Part shown: one piece after another, positions 9,915-19,203 of the stretch
Position numbering within the stretch: the first letter of the stretch is position 1
Layout of the letters: each line of letters begins with the position of its first letter
Source of the DNA: Rubrivivax sp.
GTDB lineage: Bacteria; Pseudomonadota; Gammaproteobacteria; Burkholderiales; Burkholderiaceae_C
Direction of reading: 5' to 3'
Assembly: GCA_016707445.1 (NCBI GenBank)
Contig: JADJHR010000002.1
Span: 1 to 64,000 of the forward strand
Length of the DNA stretch: 64,000 nt
Position numbers and translations under genes: made by a program
The notes under the pieces: generated by a model
What the model was told of the DNA's origin: nothing
Seen by the model: only the letters and a program-made list of their open reading frames with translations
The model's database searches: none

Positions 9915-10937
9915 CTACTTGGCCGACAGCGCGTTGCCGACCAGCCGCGACGTGATGTCGACGATCTGGATCATGCGGTCGTAGGCCATGCGCGTGGGGC
10001 CGATTACGCCCAGCGTGCCGACCACGCGGCCGTCGACTTCGTAGGGGGCGGTGACCACCGACAGTTCTTCGAACGGCACCACCTGGCTTTCGCCGCCGAT
10101 GTAGATGCGAACGCCCTCGGCGCGGCTGCTGGTGTCCAAGAGCCGCATCAGCTCGGTCTTGTGCTCGAACATGTCGAACAGCCGGCGCAGGCTGCTCATG
10201 TCGTTGCCGAAGTCCTGCACGCCCAGCAGGTTGTGCTCGCCCGACACCACGACGTTGTCCTCGCTCTCGGCCAGCACCTCGGTGCCGGCCTGCACGGCGG
10301 CCTGCATCAATGTTGCGATCTCGCTGCGCAGTGCCTCGATCTCGCGTTTGAGCCGCTCGCGCACCTCTTCGATCGAGAGCCCGGCGTAGTGCTGGTTCAG
10401 GTAGTTGGTGGCTTCGATCAACTCGCTTTGCGAATAGTCGCGTGTGGTGAAGATCACGCGGTTCTGCACGTCGCCGTCGGGGGCAACCAGGATCACCAGC
10501 ACGCGGCGCTCGCCCAGGCGCAGGAACTCGATGTGGTGGAACACGCTGGCCTTGCGCGGTGCTGTGACCACGCCGACGAAGCTCGACAGGCTGGACAGCA
10601 GTTGTGCGGCCTGCGCGATCACGCGCTGCGGTTGGTCGGGATTGAGCTGGCCGCGCGCCACGTCGGGCGACAGCCGCGACATGTCCAGCGGCCGCGCAGT
10701 GAGCATGGTGTCGACGAACAAGCGATAGCCGCGTGCGGTCGGCACGCGCCCGGAGCTGGTGTGCGGGCTGGCGATCAGGCCCAGCTCTTCCAGATCGGCC
10801 ATCACGTTGCGGATGGTCGCGGGCGACAACTCGAGCCCCGATGCGCGCGACAGCGTGCGCGAGCCCACCGGCTGGCCGTCGGCGATGTAGCGCTCGACCA
10901 GGGTCTTCAGCAAGCTCTTGGCGCGGTCATCCAGCAT
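9915..10937 (-). CDS. hrcA: heat-inducible transcription repressor HrcA
   Basis: A 340-residue repressor of class I heat-shock genes (groE, dnaK) that binds CIRCE operators. The N-terminal winged helix is clear (VGSRTLSRASGLELSPATIRNVMADLEELGLI, residues about 23-56) and is followed by SPHTSSGRVPTARGYRLFVD, a family hallmark. The GAF-like body ends in LGVIGPTRMAYDRMIQIVDITSRL. Length is normal. It is divergent from nadK, with only about 80 bp between the starts, as is usual in Burkholderiales. I see no CIRCE element in that gap, so it is probably not directly autoregulated here. Confidence 0.97.
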   Translation of the reverse strand: MLDDRAKSLLKTLVERYIADGQPVGSRTLSRASGLELSPATIRNVMADLEELGLIASPHTSSGRVPTARGYRLFVDTMLTARPLDMSRLSPDVARGQLNPDQPQRVIAQAAQLLSSLSSFVGVVTAPRKASVFHHIEFLRLGERRVLVILVAPDGDVQNRVIFTTRDYSQSELIEATNYLNQHYAGLSIEEVRERLKREIEALRSEIATLMQAAVQAGTEVLAESEDNVVVSGEHNLLGVQDFGNDMSSLRRLFDMFEHKTELMRLLDTSSRAEGVRIYIGGESQVVPFEELSVVTAPYEVDGRVVGTLGVIGPTRMAYDRMIQIVDITSRLVGNALSAK

Positions 10938-11019
10938 GTGTGCATTGTACGAATCAGGGCCCCGCCGCAGGGTTATCCGCGCCGTTTGTGCCCGAGGGCC
11001 CTATGGTGTAATGCCACGC

Positions 11020-11895
11020 ATGTCCGAGCGTTTCCGCCACGCTGCCATCGTCGGCAAGTACCAGGCACGGGGCATTCGCCCGGTACTGGAGGAGCTTGCC
11101 CACTTCCTGGTCGGGCTGGGCCTTGAGGTTTCGTTCGAGCGCGACACTGCGATTGCCACCGGGGTCAGCGACTTTGACGTCGTGCCGGTGGATCAGCTGG
11201 GCCAGCGCTGCGACCTGGCGGTGGTGTTGGGTGGTGACGGCACGATGATCGGCATCGCGCGCGAGGTGGCACGCCACAACGTGCCGCTGGTGGGCATCAA
11301 TCAGGGCCGGCTGGGCTTCATCACCGACATCCCGCATGGCCAGTACCGCGAAGCGCTGGGCTCGATGGTGGCCGGCGACTACGAGGAAGAGCATCGTTCG
11401 ATGCTCGAAGGCAAGGTCTGGCGCGACGGCGAGCCGATCTTCGAGGGCCTGTCGCTGAACGACGTGGTGGTGTCGCGCGGCGGCACGGCCAGCATGGTCG
11501 AGCTGCGTGTGGACATCGGTGACGACTTCGTGGCCAACATGCGGGCCGACGGCCTGATCGTGGCCTCGCCCACTGGATCGACGGCCTACGCGCTGTCGGC
11601 GGGCGGGCCGATCCTGCACCCCGGCATCGCCGCCTGGGTGCTGTTGCCGATTGCCAGCCACACGCTGACCAACCGCCCGATCGTCCTGCCCGATCTTGGC
11701 GAGATTCGAATCACCGTCGTCGCCGGGCGCGATGCCTCGGCCAACTTCGACATGCACAGCATGGCCAGCCTGCTGCACGGCGACCAGGTTCGCGTGCGGC
11801 GTTCGGCGCACAAGGTGCGCTTTCTGCATCCGCGTGGCTGGAGCTACTACGCGACCTTGCGGCGCAAGCTGCGTTGGTACGAAGGCGTGGTGTAG
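11020..11895 (+). CDS. nadK: NAD(+) kinase
   Basis: Phosphorylates NAD to NADP in the cytoplasm. The 291-residue protein has the catalytic GGDG motif (VVLGGDGTMIGIAR), the NQGRLGF substrate motif and the NMRADGLIVASPTGSTAYALSAGGP glycine-rich block. I take ATG at 11020 (MSERFRHAAIVGKY); an in-frame ATG at 11011 adds three residues. It stops 17 bases before recN and is probably co-transcribed with it. Confidence 0.96.
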   Translation: MSERFRHAAIVGKYQARGIRPVLEELAHFLVGLGLEVSFERDTAIATGVSDFDVVPVDQLGQRCDLAVVLGGDGTMIGIAREVARHNVPLVGINQGRLGFITDIPHGQYREALGSMVAGDYEEEHRSMLEGKVWRDGEPIFEGLSLNDVVVSRGGTASMVELRVDIGDDFVANMRADGLIVASPTGSTAYALSAGGPILHPGIAAWVLLPIASHTLTNRPIVLPDLGEIRITVVAGRDASANFDMHSMASLLHGDQVRVRRSAHKVRFLHPRGWSYYATLRRKLRWYEGVV

Positions 11896-11912
11896 GTCGA
11901 GGTGACGACGTC

Positions 11913-13580
11913 ATGCTGCGCCGCCTGACCCTTCGCGACGTGGTCATCGTCAGCCAGCTCGAACTCGACTTCGAGGCCGGCTTCACGGTGCTGACCGGCG
12001 AGACCGGCGCCGGCAAGTCGATCCTCGTCGATGCGCTGCAACTGGCGCTGGGCAACCGCGCCGACGCCACGCTGGTGCGTGAAGCCGCCGTGCGCGCCGA
12101 GGTCAGTGCCGAGTTCGACGTGCCGCCCACGCTGGTGCCCTGGCTGGCGGACGCCGATTTCGCGGCTGCCGACGGCCTGCTGCTGGTGCGCCGCACAGTG
12201 GACGCCCACGGCAAGAGCCGAGCCTGGATCAACGGCAGCGCCGCCACGATGGGCCAGCTGCGCGAGATGGCCGAGCACCTGGTCGACATCCACGGCCAGC
12301 ACGCCTGGCAGGGTCTGACGCGCCCGGCCACGGTGCGCGCGCTGCTCGACAGCCAGGCCGGCGCCGACACCAGCGCCTTGACCGCTGGCTGGCAGGCCTG
12401 GCGCAGCGCACAGGCGACGCTGGATGCGGCCCGCGCCCGGCGCGACACGCTGGAGCGAGAGCGTGAACGCCTGGCCTGGCAGATCGGCGAGGTCGACAAG
12501 CTGGCACCCGGCACCGACGAATGGGATGCGCTGAATGCCGAGCACCAGCGCCTGGCCCATGGGCAGGCGCTGCTCGACGGCGCACGCACGGCACTGCAAG
12601 CGCTGACCGACGGTGACCCGGCCGCCGATGGGTTGCTGGGCCGTGCCCTCGATGCGGTGGACGAGGTGGCGCGCTACGACGCCGACATCGCGTCGGTGGC
12701 CGAGGTGATGCGCGCCGCGCAGGTGCAGCTGCAAGACGCCGCGCACAGCCTGCAGGCGTATCTCGGGCATCGTGATCCCGATCCCCAGCGGCTGGCACAG
12801 CTTGACGACCGGCTGGCGGCCTGGGTCTCGCTGGCGCGCCGCTATCGCCGTGCGCCAGCCGAGTTGCCTGCCTTGCTGGCCGCCTGGAAGGAAGAACTGA
12901 AGGCGCTGGACGCGGCCGCCGACCTGGATGCGCTCGAGCGCGCGCAGCGGGCAGCCGAACAGACCTGGCGCGACGAGGCACGGCGCATCAGCGCCTTGCG
13001 CGCCAAGGCTGCGCCGCGGCTGTCGGCCGCGGTCACGCAGGTCATGCAGCAGCTGGGCATGGCCGGCGGCCGTTTCGAGGTGGCGCTGCTGCCGCAGGAC
13101 ACGCCGCAGTCGTTCGGCCTGGAGTCGGTCGAGCTGCGCGTGGCCGGCCACGCCGGCAGCAGTCCGCGCGCGCTGGCCAAGGTGGCTTCGGGCGGTGAAC
13201 TGTCGCGGCTGGCGTTGGCGATTGCGGTGACCACCGCGCGCGGCGGCAGCGCATCGACGCCGACGCTGATCTTCGACGAGATCGACAGCGGCGTGGGCGG
13301 CAGCGTGGCCGACAGCGTGGGCGCGCTGATGAAGCGCCTGGGCGCTTCGGTCCAGGTGCTGGCGGTCACGCACCTGGCGCAAGTGGCGGCCTGTGCCGAC
13401 CATCATCTGGTGGTGTCCAAGGCACTCAAGGGCAAGGCCACGGTCAGCGACGTGCAGCCCGTGGCGGCCGACGAGCGCGTGGCCGAAGTGGCACGCATGC
13501 TGGGTGGCGAGCGCTTGTCCGGTGCCGTGCATGCGCGGGCCCTGCTCGATCGCGGCGCGCAGGCGCAGGTCTCGAAATGA
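11913..13580 (+). CDS. recN: DNA repair protein RecN
   Basis: An SMC-like ATPase acting at double-strand breaks. The 555-residue protein begins MLRRLTLRDVVIVSQLEL, has Walker A GETGAGKS close to the N-terminus, a central helical coiled-coil region (EREREREL-type charged stretch with long leucine spacing) and the C-terminal ABC half SGGELSRLALAI with IFDEIDSGVGG. In-frame upstream starts exist but would read into nadK; ATG at 11913 matches family N-termini. The stop overlaps the rapZ start (ATGA). Confidence 0.96.
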   Translation: MLRRLTLRDVVIVSQLELDFEAGFTVLTGETGAGKSILVDALQLALGNRADATLVREAAVRAEVSAEFDVPPTLVPWLADADFAAADGLLLVRRTVDAHGKSRAWINGSAATMGQLREMAEHLVDIHGQHAWQGLTRPATVRALLDSQAGADTSALTAGWQAWRSAQATLDAARARRDTLERERERLAWQIGEVDKLAPGTDEWDALNAEHQRLAHGQALLDGARTALQALTDGDPAADGLLGRALDAVDEVARYDADIASVAEVMRAAQVQLQDAAHSLQAYLGHRDPDPQRLAQLDDRLAAWVSLARRYRRAPAELPALLAAWKEELKALDAAADLDALERAQRAAEQTWRDEARRISALRAKAAPRLSAAVTQVMQQLGMAGGRFEVALLPQDTPQSFGLESVELRVAGHAGSSPRALAKVASGGELSRLALAIAVTTARGGSASTPTLIFDEIDSGVGGSVADSVGALMKRLGASVQVLAVTHLAQVAACADHHLVVSKALKGKATVSDVQPVAADERVAEVARMLGGERLSGAVHARALLDRGAQAQVSK

Positions 13581-14479
13581 GCGACTGGACACCCCTGGAC
13601 CTGGCGTCGGCGCGCGACGAGGTCATCCTGATCACCGGCATTTCGGGCTCGGGCAAGTCGGTGGCGCTGCATGCGCTGGAGGATGCCGGCTACTTCTGCG
13701 TCGACAACCTGCCGCCCGAGTTGCTGCGCGACTTCATCCGGCTGGAGCACCAGCGTTTCACGCACCGGGTGGCCGTGGCGGTGGACGTGCGCACGGCCGG
13801 ATCGCTGCCGACCTTGTTGCCACTGATCGAACAGCTGCGCGCCGAGGGCCTGAGTGTGCGGCCCTTGTTCCTGGACGCCAGCACCGACGCGCTGGTGCGG
13901 CGCTTCTCCGAGACGCGGCGCCCACATCCGCTGTCGACTGCGCCGGTGGGCGAAGACAACGCACGCGCACTGATCGAGGCCATCGAGCTCGAACGCGAGT
14001 TGCTGGCCGATCTGCGCGACATCGCCACCGTGATCGACACCAGCCAGTTGCGCCCTTCGATGCTGCGCAGCTGGGTGCGGGCGATGGTCGGCGCGCGCGA
14101 AACCAGGTTGACCCTGGTCTTCGAATCCTTCGCCTTCAAGCACGGTGTGCCGCTGGACGCCGACTACGTGTTCGATGTGCGCGTGCTGCCCAATCCCTTC
14201 TACATCCGCGAATTGCGACCGCTGAGCGGGCGCGATGCCAAGGTGGCCGACTACCTGGGGCAACAACCCGAGGTGAATGCGATGCTCGACCAGATCGAAG
14301 GCTTTCTGGCCAACTGGCTGCCGGCTTTCGAGGAAGACCAGCGCAGCTACTTGACGGTGGCCATCGGCTGCACCGGCGGCCAGCATCGCTCGGTGTACGC
14401 GGTGGAAATGCTGGCGCGGCGATTCGAAGGCCGCCACGCCACGCTGGTGCGCCACCGCGAGCTCGAATCTCGTGATTGA
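13577..14479 (+). CDS. rapZ: RNase adapter protein RapZ (YvcJ family P-loop)
   Basis: RapZ binds glucosamine-6-phosphate-related signals and nucleotides and, in enterobacteria, directs RNase E to the GlmZ small RNA. The 300-residue protein has Walker A GISGSGKS at 21-28, then YFCVDNLPPELL, RRPHPLS and the C-terminal GCTGGQHRSVY block. Overlaps recN at its start and the LON-domain gene at its end, so an operon is likely. Betaproteobacteria lack a clear GlmZ, so the RNA target here is an open question. Confidence 0.95.
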   Translation: MSDWTPLDLASARDEVILITGISGSGKSVALHALEDAGYFCVDNLPPELLRDFIRLEHQRFTHRVAVAVDVRTAGSLPTLLPLIEQLRAEGLSVRPLFLDASTDALVRRFSETRRPHPLSTAPVGEDNARALIEAIELERELLADLRDIATVIDTSQLRPSMLRSWVRAMVGARETRLTLVFESFAFKHGVPLDADYVFDVRVLPNPFYIRELRPLSGRDAKVADYLGQQPEVNAMLDQIEGFLANWLPAFEEDQRSYLTVAIGCTGGQHRSVYAVEMLARRFEGRHATLVRHRELESRD

Positions 14480-15107
14480 GATGCCAGGTCCGGCCGTCGG
14501 GGCCGAATTGCTGCCGCTGTTTCCGTTGCAGGCCGTGCTGTTCCCGGGTGGGCTGCTGACGCTCAAGGTCTTCGAGGCCCGCTATCTCGATCTGGTCGCA
14601 CGCTGCATGCGCAGCGGGCAGGGTTTCGGCGTGGTCTGTCTGCGCCAGGGCGCCGAGGTCGGCCGCAGCAAACGCCCGACCTTGTTCGAAAGCGTGGGCG
14701 TGCATGCGCACATCGACGAGGTGGACGGCGATCAGGCCGGCATCCTCAAACTGCGCTGCACCGGGCGCGAGCGGTTCCGCCTCGAAGGTGCACCGTCGCA
14801 GCAGGCTGACGGCTTGTGGCAATGTGCGATCGGCGAGGTCGAGGCCGATGCCCGCGAGCTGCCGGCTGCGGCGATGTTCGAAACCGTGAAGGCGCTGTCG
14901 AATGCGATCGCCACCTTGCGCGAGCGCGGACAGCTGCCCTTTGTCGAGCCGTTCCGACTGGACGATGCCGGCTGGGTGGCCAACCGCTGGTGCGAGCTGC
15001 TGCCGATCCCGCTGTCGGCCAAGTACAAGCTGATGGCGCTGGAAGACCCTGCGGTGCGCCTGTCGGTGGTTGATGGCTATCTGCGGGACAAGCAGGTCGT
15101 GCGTTAG
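14472..15107 (+). CDS. LON peptidase substrate-binding domain protein
   Basis: About 210 residues consisting of the LON N-terminal (substrate-binding) domain alone: LLPLFPLQAVLFPGGLLTLKVFEARYLDLV near the start and GFGVVCLRQGAEVG. No AAA+ or serine-lysine protease part follows, so it is not an active Lon protease. Such stand-alone proteins are common in proteobacteria; their function is poorly defined. GTG at 14472 overlaps rapZ; ATG at 14481 (MPGPAVG) is equally possible. Converges with mutY. Confidence 0.9.
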   Translation: MIEMPGPAVGAELLPLFPLQAVLFPGGLLTLKVFEARYLDLVARCMRSGQGFGVVCLRQGAEVGRSKRPTLFESVGVHAHIDEVDGDQAGILKLRCTGRERFRLEGAPSQQADGLWQCAIGEVEADARELPAAAMFETVKALSNAIATLRERGQLPFVEPFRLDDAGWVANRWCELLPIPLSAKYKLMALEDPAVRLSVVDGYLRDKQVVR

Positions 15108-15118
15108 GTCGAAGACCT

Positions 15119-16207
15119 TCAAACGGCCACTGAGGGATCTGCTGCTGTCAGCAGCCGCCGCAGCGGCGTCGGAATCCCCATCGCCAGCGCGGCGGACGGT
15201 GTGACCCAGCGGCCATCGGGCCAGAGTTGCTGCAGGCACACGGCGGCCGCCTTTGGCAGGCGCGCCGGCAGCGGCCAGTGCAGCGGCGCCAGCGTCCAGT
15301 CGAGGTGCGTCAGCTTGTGCACGAAGGGCGCCAGCGGCTGCGGCTCACCGGGCAGACTGCTGAGCGCCTGCAGGGCCTCGTCCACCGCATCGAACTCCGG
15401 CAAGCTCCACAGGCCCGCCCACACCCCTTGTTCCGGTCGCGGCACCAGCCACACCTGGCCCTTGTGAGTCAACCACAGCCAGGCACTGTGGCGCACGCTG
15501 CGGCGCAGCTTGCGCGTCTTCAGCGGATAGGCCTGCACTTGTCTCAGCGCGTTCGCGCGGCAGACGCTGGCCACGGGACAGGCCTCGCAGCGCGGCGCCC
15601 GGCTCAAGCAGACGCTGGCGCCCAGGTCCATCAGGCCCTGGGTGTAGGACTCAATGCCCTGCGCGGGCAGCAGCGACGCGGCCAGTGCCCACAAGCGCTC
15701 GATCTCGGGCGCGCGCGACAGGTCGCCATCAAAGGCAAAGGCGCGCGCCAGCACGCGCTTGACGTTGCCGTCGAGGATGGCCACGCGCTCGCCGTGGCAG
15801 AAGGCCGCGATTGCCGCTGCCGTCGATCTGCCGACACCCGGCAGTTGCTGCAAGCCTGCGGCCGAGTCGGGAAAGCGGCCACGATGGGACAGCACCACGG
15901 CCTGGGCCGCGCGGTGCAGGTTGCGTGCACGGCTGTAGTAGCCCAGGCCGCTCCACAGCGCCAGCACCTCGTCCTGCGACGCGGCCGCCAGCTGCTGCAC
16001 GGAGGGAAAGCGGTCGAGAAAGCGGGCGTAGTAGTCCAGGACCGTGGTGACCTGGGTCTGCTGCAGCATCACCTCGGACAGCCACACGCGGTATGGATCG
16101 CGCGTGCCTTGCCACGGCAGCCGATGACGACCATGCACACGCTGCCAGCGCATCACCTGGTCGGCAAAGGACGATCCAGTACCGGCGCCCGCCGGGCGCG
16201 GGCTCAC
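15119..16207 (-). CDS. mutY: A/G-specific adenine glycosylase MutY
   Basis: Removes adenine mispaired with 8-oxoguanine, partner of MutM. The 362-residue protein shows VMLQQTQVTTVLDYY, the helix-hairpin-helix LPGVGRSTAAAI, the catalytic aspartate in ILDGNVKRVL, and the iron-sulfur loop with C-x6-C-x2-C-x5-C spacing (CLSRAPRCEACPVASVC). A C-terminal NUDIX-like domain recognises the oxidised base. Its ATG overlaps the stop of the dynamin-like gene, an unusual pairing. mutM lies about 2 kb away on the same strand. Confidence 0.96.
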   Translation of the reverse strand: MSPRPAGAGTGSSFADQVMRWQRVHGRHRLPWQGTRDPYRVWLSEVMLQQTQVTTVLDYYARFLDRFPSVQQLAAASQDEVLALWSGLGYYSRARNLHRAAQAVVLSHRGRFPDSAAGLQQLPGVGRSTAAAIAAFCHGERVAILDGNVKRVLARAFAFDGDLSRAPEIERLWALAASLLPAQGIESYTQGLMDLGASVCLSRAPRCEACPVASVCRANALRQVQAYPLKTRKLRRSVRHSAWLWLTHKGQVWLVPRPEQGVWAGLWSLPEFDAVDEALQALSSLPGEPQPLAPFVHKLTHLDWTLAPLHWPLPARLPKAAAVCLQQLWPDGRWVTPSAALAMGIPTPLRRLLTAADPSVAV

Positions 16208-18174
16208 ACTGCGGCCTGCGGACTCACCGCCTCGGGTCGGATTGGCGCTGTCGGGGCCCGGGCGTGGGCTCTTGCCAGCACCTCGTCGGCGCGCGTGTCC
16301 AGCAGGCGCTGCAGTTCGGCCAGCTGCGTGTCCTGCGTTTCGACCTCGCCGATGCGCTGCTCGAGCTCACCCGCCGCCGACTGAATGCGCTGCAGGGCCT
16401 CGCGCCGCTGCTTGAACGCGCGGCGGCGGTCGCCCAGTTGCTGGTCGACCTGGTTCGACGCTGTGCGGCTCCACAGCTCGAGTTCGCTGCAGGCACTTTC
16501 GAAGACCACGCGCAGCTTGGACATCAGCATGCGCCGGAACTGCTCCATGAAGCCCGGCGAGGCCATGCGCCAGGCCTGCAGCAAGCCCAGGTAGTGGCTG
16601 TAGTTGTGCTCGATCAGGTCGAGCTCGCGCGCAAAGCGCTGCAGCTCGGGCTGCGCTTGCTTGGCAAAAGCGAAGCCGTACTCGGCGTTCAGCGCCATGA
16701 AACTGGCGTCGAGCATCTCGCGGATCTCGTCGGCCTGCTGCTGCGCCGAACCGAGTGCGGCCTTCAAGCGGCCGCACAGCGTGACGAACGCCGCCTTGCC
16801 ACCCAGGTTGAAGGGGCGCGCGCCCATGGCCGACTGCATCGCCGTGACCTCGGATCGCAACACCATGTTCGAGATGCGTGCCAGTGCCGACTTCAGCATG
16901 CGCTGCTGCACCGCGCGCACGGCCTGCAGGCGGGCAATGCAACGTTCGAAATCGGCCGATTCGGCGTCCACACGTTGCAGCATCAGCCGCACCTTGCCAC
17001 CGCTCTTGCCGCGCAGACCCTTGAGCTCGAGCATCTGCTCGTTCTGGTGGCGTCGGTTTTGGCCGATGCGGCGCGTGGCCACCTGGCGAACGCGGTTGAC
17101 AACGGCCGCGACACTGGCTTCGAGCAGCTCGCGCTGGCGCGGCAGCAGCCCGGTGGACAAGGCATCTTCCAATTCACCCAGGTTGCTGCGCTCGAGGTTG
17201 CCTGCACTGCCCGAAACACGGGCGGCCAGGCCTTCCCGGGCCGACAGCGCAAACACGCGGCTCGCCGGCAGGCCCAGGGTATCGGCCACCTTTTCGCGCT
17301 GCTTGCTGATCTGCGCCTGCACCTCGGCCTCGGAGCTCAAGGGGTCGTAAAGGGCGTCGATCTTGTTCAGCACGACATAACGTTCGAGCGCATTCGACGC
17401 CAGATGCTCGCGCCAGATTGCCAGGTCGGACTTGGTGACGCCGGTGTCGGCCGCCAGCACGAACACGGTGGCATGCGCGGTGGGCAGCAGCCCCAGCGTC
17501 AGCTCGGGTTCGGCGCCGATGGCGTTCAGCCCCGGGGTGTCGATGACCACCAGGCCGCGGCGCAGCAGCGGATGCGGGTAGTTGATCAGCGCATGCCGCC
17601 AGGCAGGCACTTCCACCGTGCCGTCGGCGGCCTGAGGCGGGTTGTCATCGGCCTGTTCGTCGCTCCAGAATCCCAGCGCCGTTGCAGTCTCGACGCTGAC
17701 GCGCTGCGTGCGTGTCACCGCCTCGAGGGCGCGCGCCAGCGCTTGCGGGTTGTCGATCTCCAGCGGCACGTGCTGCCAGGGTTCGTCGCGCTTGCGCAGG
17801 TCGGCCAGTGACAGGCCGCGCAGCCGCGTCTCGATCGGCAGCAGCGACAGCCGGGCCGGTGCGCTGGCGTCGTGGAACAACTCCACCGGGCACATCGTGG
17901 TACGCCCGGGCGTGGCGGGCAGCACGCGGCGGCCCGCGCCGGCGAAGAAGATCGCGTTGATCAGTTCAGACTTGCCGCGCGAGAACTCGGCCACGAAGGC
18001 CAGTACCAGACGGTCGGACGCCAGCCGCTCGCGCAGGGCGGCCAGGGCCGCCGTCTGGGGTTCGTCGATCAGTTCATGGTCGACGAGAAAGCGTGCCAGG
18101 ACGGTGACGGCGCGATCGACATCGGCGCGCCAACCGGCCAGTTCATCCAATCGGGTGACGATCGAGCTGTGCAT
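16204..18174 (-). CDS. dynamin-like GTPase family protein
   Basis: A 656-residue large GTPase. G-motifs are present: P-loop EFSRGKSELI (GKS at 67-69), G2-type TT in GRTTMCPVE, G3 DTPGL at 212-216, G4 NKID at 270-273. The remainder is largely helical and charged, as in bacterial dynamin-like proteins, and ends with long helices after residue 550. No transmembrane helix is obvious. Bacterial members act in membrane remodelling or stress tolerance; the role of this one is unknown. The start overlaps nothing upstream; its end overlaps mutY by four bases, suggesting co-expression. A 152-bp gap without a gene separates it from mutM. Confidence 0.85.
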   Translation of the reverse strand: MHSSIVTRLDELAGWRADVDRAVTVLARFLVDHELIDEPQTAALAALRERLASDRLVLAFVAEFSRGKSELINAIFFAGAGRRVLPATPGRTTMCPVELFHDASAPARLSLLPIETRLRGLSLADLRKRDEPWQHVPLEIDNPQALARALEAVTRTQRVSVETATALGFWSDEQADDNPPQAADGTVEVPAWRHALINYPHPLLRRGLVVIDTPGLNAIGAEPELTLGLLPTAHATVFVLAADTGVTKSDLAIWREHLASNALERYVVLNKIDALYDPLSSEAEVQAQISKQREKVADTLGLPASRVFALSAREGLAARVSGSAGNLERSNLGELEDALSTGLLPRQRELLEASVAAVVNRVRQVATRRIGQNRRHQNEQMLELKGLRGKSGGKVRLMLQRVDAESADFERCIARLQAVRAVQQRMLKSALARISNMVLRSEVTAMQSAMGARPFNLGGKAAFVTLCGRLKAALGSAQQQADEIREMLDASFMALNAEYGFAFAKQAQPELQRFARELDLIEHNYSHYLGLLQAWRMASPGFMEQFRRMLMSKLRVVFESACSELELWSRTASNQVDQQLGDRRRAFKQRREALQRIQSAAGELEQRIGEVETQDTQLAELQRLLDTRADEVLARAHARAPTAPIRPEAVSPQAAV

Positions 18175-18326
18175 CTAGGGGGCCATCAAGGGCTGTTGAT
18201 CCTAGCGCAAGGGCTTCGGGCAGCTTGGTCAAAGTGCAACAACCCGATCGACGGTGTGCCGACCTGGCGCCATGATTTCACGTGCCGCGTCCGGCCGCAC
18301 AGCCTGTGCCTTGGCCAGGTTGGCGC

Positions 18327-19157
18327 TCAGCGGCGCTGGCAGCGGGGGCAGAAGTAGCTCGAGCGCTGGGCCTGCACGATGCGGCGCAGCGCCGTGCCGC
18401 AAGTGCCGCAGGGTTGGCCGGCACGGCCATAGACGGCGGCCTGCAACTGATACGCCCCGCTCGAACCATGGGCATCGCGAAAGTCACGCAGGGTCGAGCC
18501 ACCGAGCTCGAGTGCACGGGCCAAGGTCTGCCGCAACGCACCGAGCAGGCGTTCGGCACGGGGCCGGCTCAGCCGATCGGCGGCCAGTCGCGGATCAATG
18601 CCCGCCAGGAACAGTGCTTCGCAGGCGTAGATGTTGCCGGCGCCGACGATCAGGTCACCGGCCAGCAGCACCGACTTGATGGGGCTGCGCCGGCGCTGCA
18701 AGGCGGCATGAAAACTCGCCGGGGTCAGCGCCGGGTCGAAGGGTTCGGCACCCAGCCCGCCGAGCAGCTTGGCGGCAGGGTCTTCGTTCAGCGCGTTCGA
18801 CCACACCACGGCGCCAAATCGGCGTGGATCGGTCAGGCGCAGCAGGCCACGGTCGGTGTCCAGGTCGAAGTGATCGTGCGGCCCTGGCGGGCGCTCGTCT
18901 GGTAGCAACGCCAGCGACCCCGACATGCCCAGGTGAAGCAAGATGCCGGCGCCGTCGGCGGGCGCCCGCTGCAAGGGAAGCCACAGGTATTTGCCCCTGC
19001 GCACGATGGGGCCGATGGTGCGCCCTTGCAGTTGCTGCGGGTCGATGCCGAGCGGCCAGCGCAGCGGCTTGCCCAGGCGCGCGTTGCGTACGCGGGCCCC
19101 GCGCAGCGGCCCGTCGATGCTGCGTCGCGTGACCTCGACTTCGGGGAGTTCGGGCAT
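18327..19157 (-). CDS. mutM: formamidopyrimidine-DNA glycosylase (Fpg/MutM)
   Basis: Excises 8-oxoguanine and formamidopyrimidines with associated beta,delta-lyase activity. The 276-residue protein starts PELPEVEV (catalytic Pro2 and Glu3 after Met removal), has conserved GKYLWLPL (lysine) and HLGMSGSL, the H2TH region with DLIVGAGNIYACEALF, and a C-terminal zinc finger of two CxxC pairs (CGTCGTAL and CPRCQ). It is divergent from the TPR gene, with a 46-bp intergenic gap. Confidence 0.97.
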   Translation of the reverse strand: MPELPEVEVTRRSIDGPLRGARVRNARLGKPLRWPLGIDPQQLQGRTIGPIVRRGKYLWLPLQRAPADGAGILLHLGMSGSLALLPDERPPGPHDHFDLDTDRGLLRLTDPRRFGAVVWSNALNEDPAAKLLGGLGAEPFDPALTPASFHAALQRRRSPIKSVLLAGDLIVGAGNIYACEALFLAGIDPRLAADRLSRPRAERLLGALRQTLARALELGGSTLRDFRDAHGSSGAYQLQAAVYGRAGQPCGTCGTALRRIVQAQRSSYFCPRCQRR

Positions 19158-19203
19158 CGGGCCATTATGTGAGAATGACTTTCAACCCCCACGGGAGCCA
19201 GTC

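Noticed and set aside
10900..11020. CIRCE element near hrcA
   Set aside because: No TTAGCACTC-N9-GAGTGCTAA-like repeat in the hrcA/nadK gap.
9906..11126. Long open frame on the plus strand over hrcA and the start of nadK
   Set aside because: It is antisense to hrcA, is rich in His/Arg/Gln as expected of a complementary frame in high-GC DNA, and shows no family motif.
11847..13592. 581-codon open frame opposite recN
   Set aside because: Complement of recN; composition (His, Gln, Arg) typical of a shadow frame.
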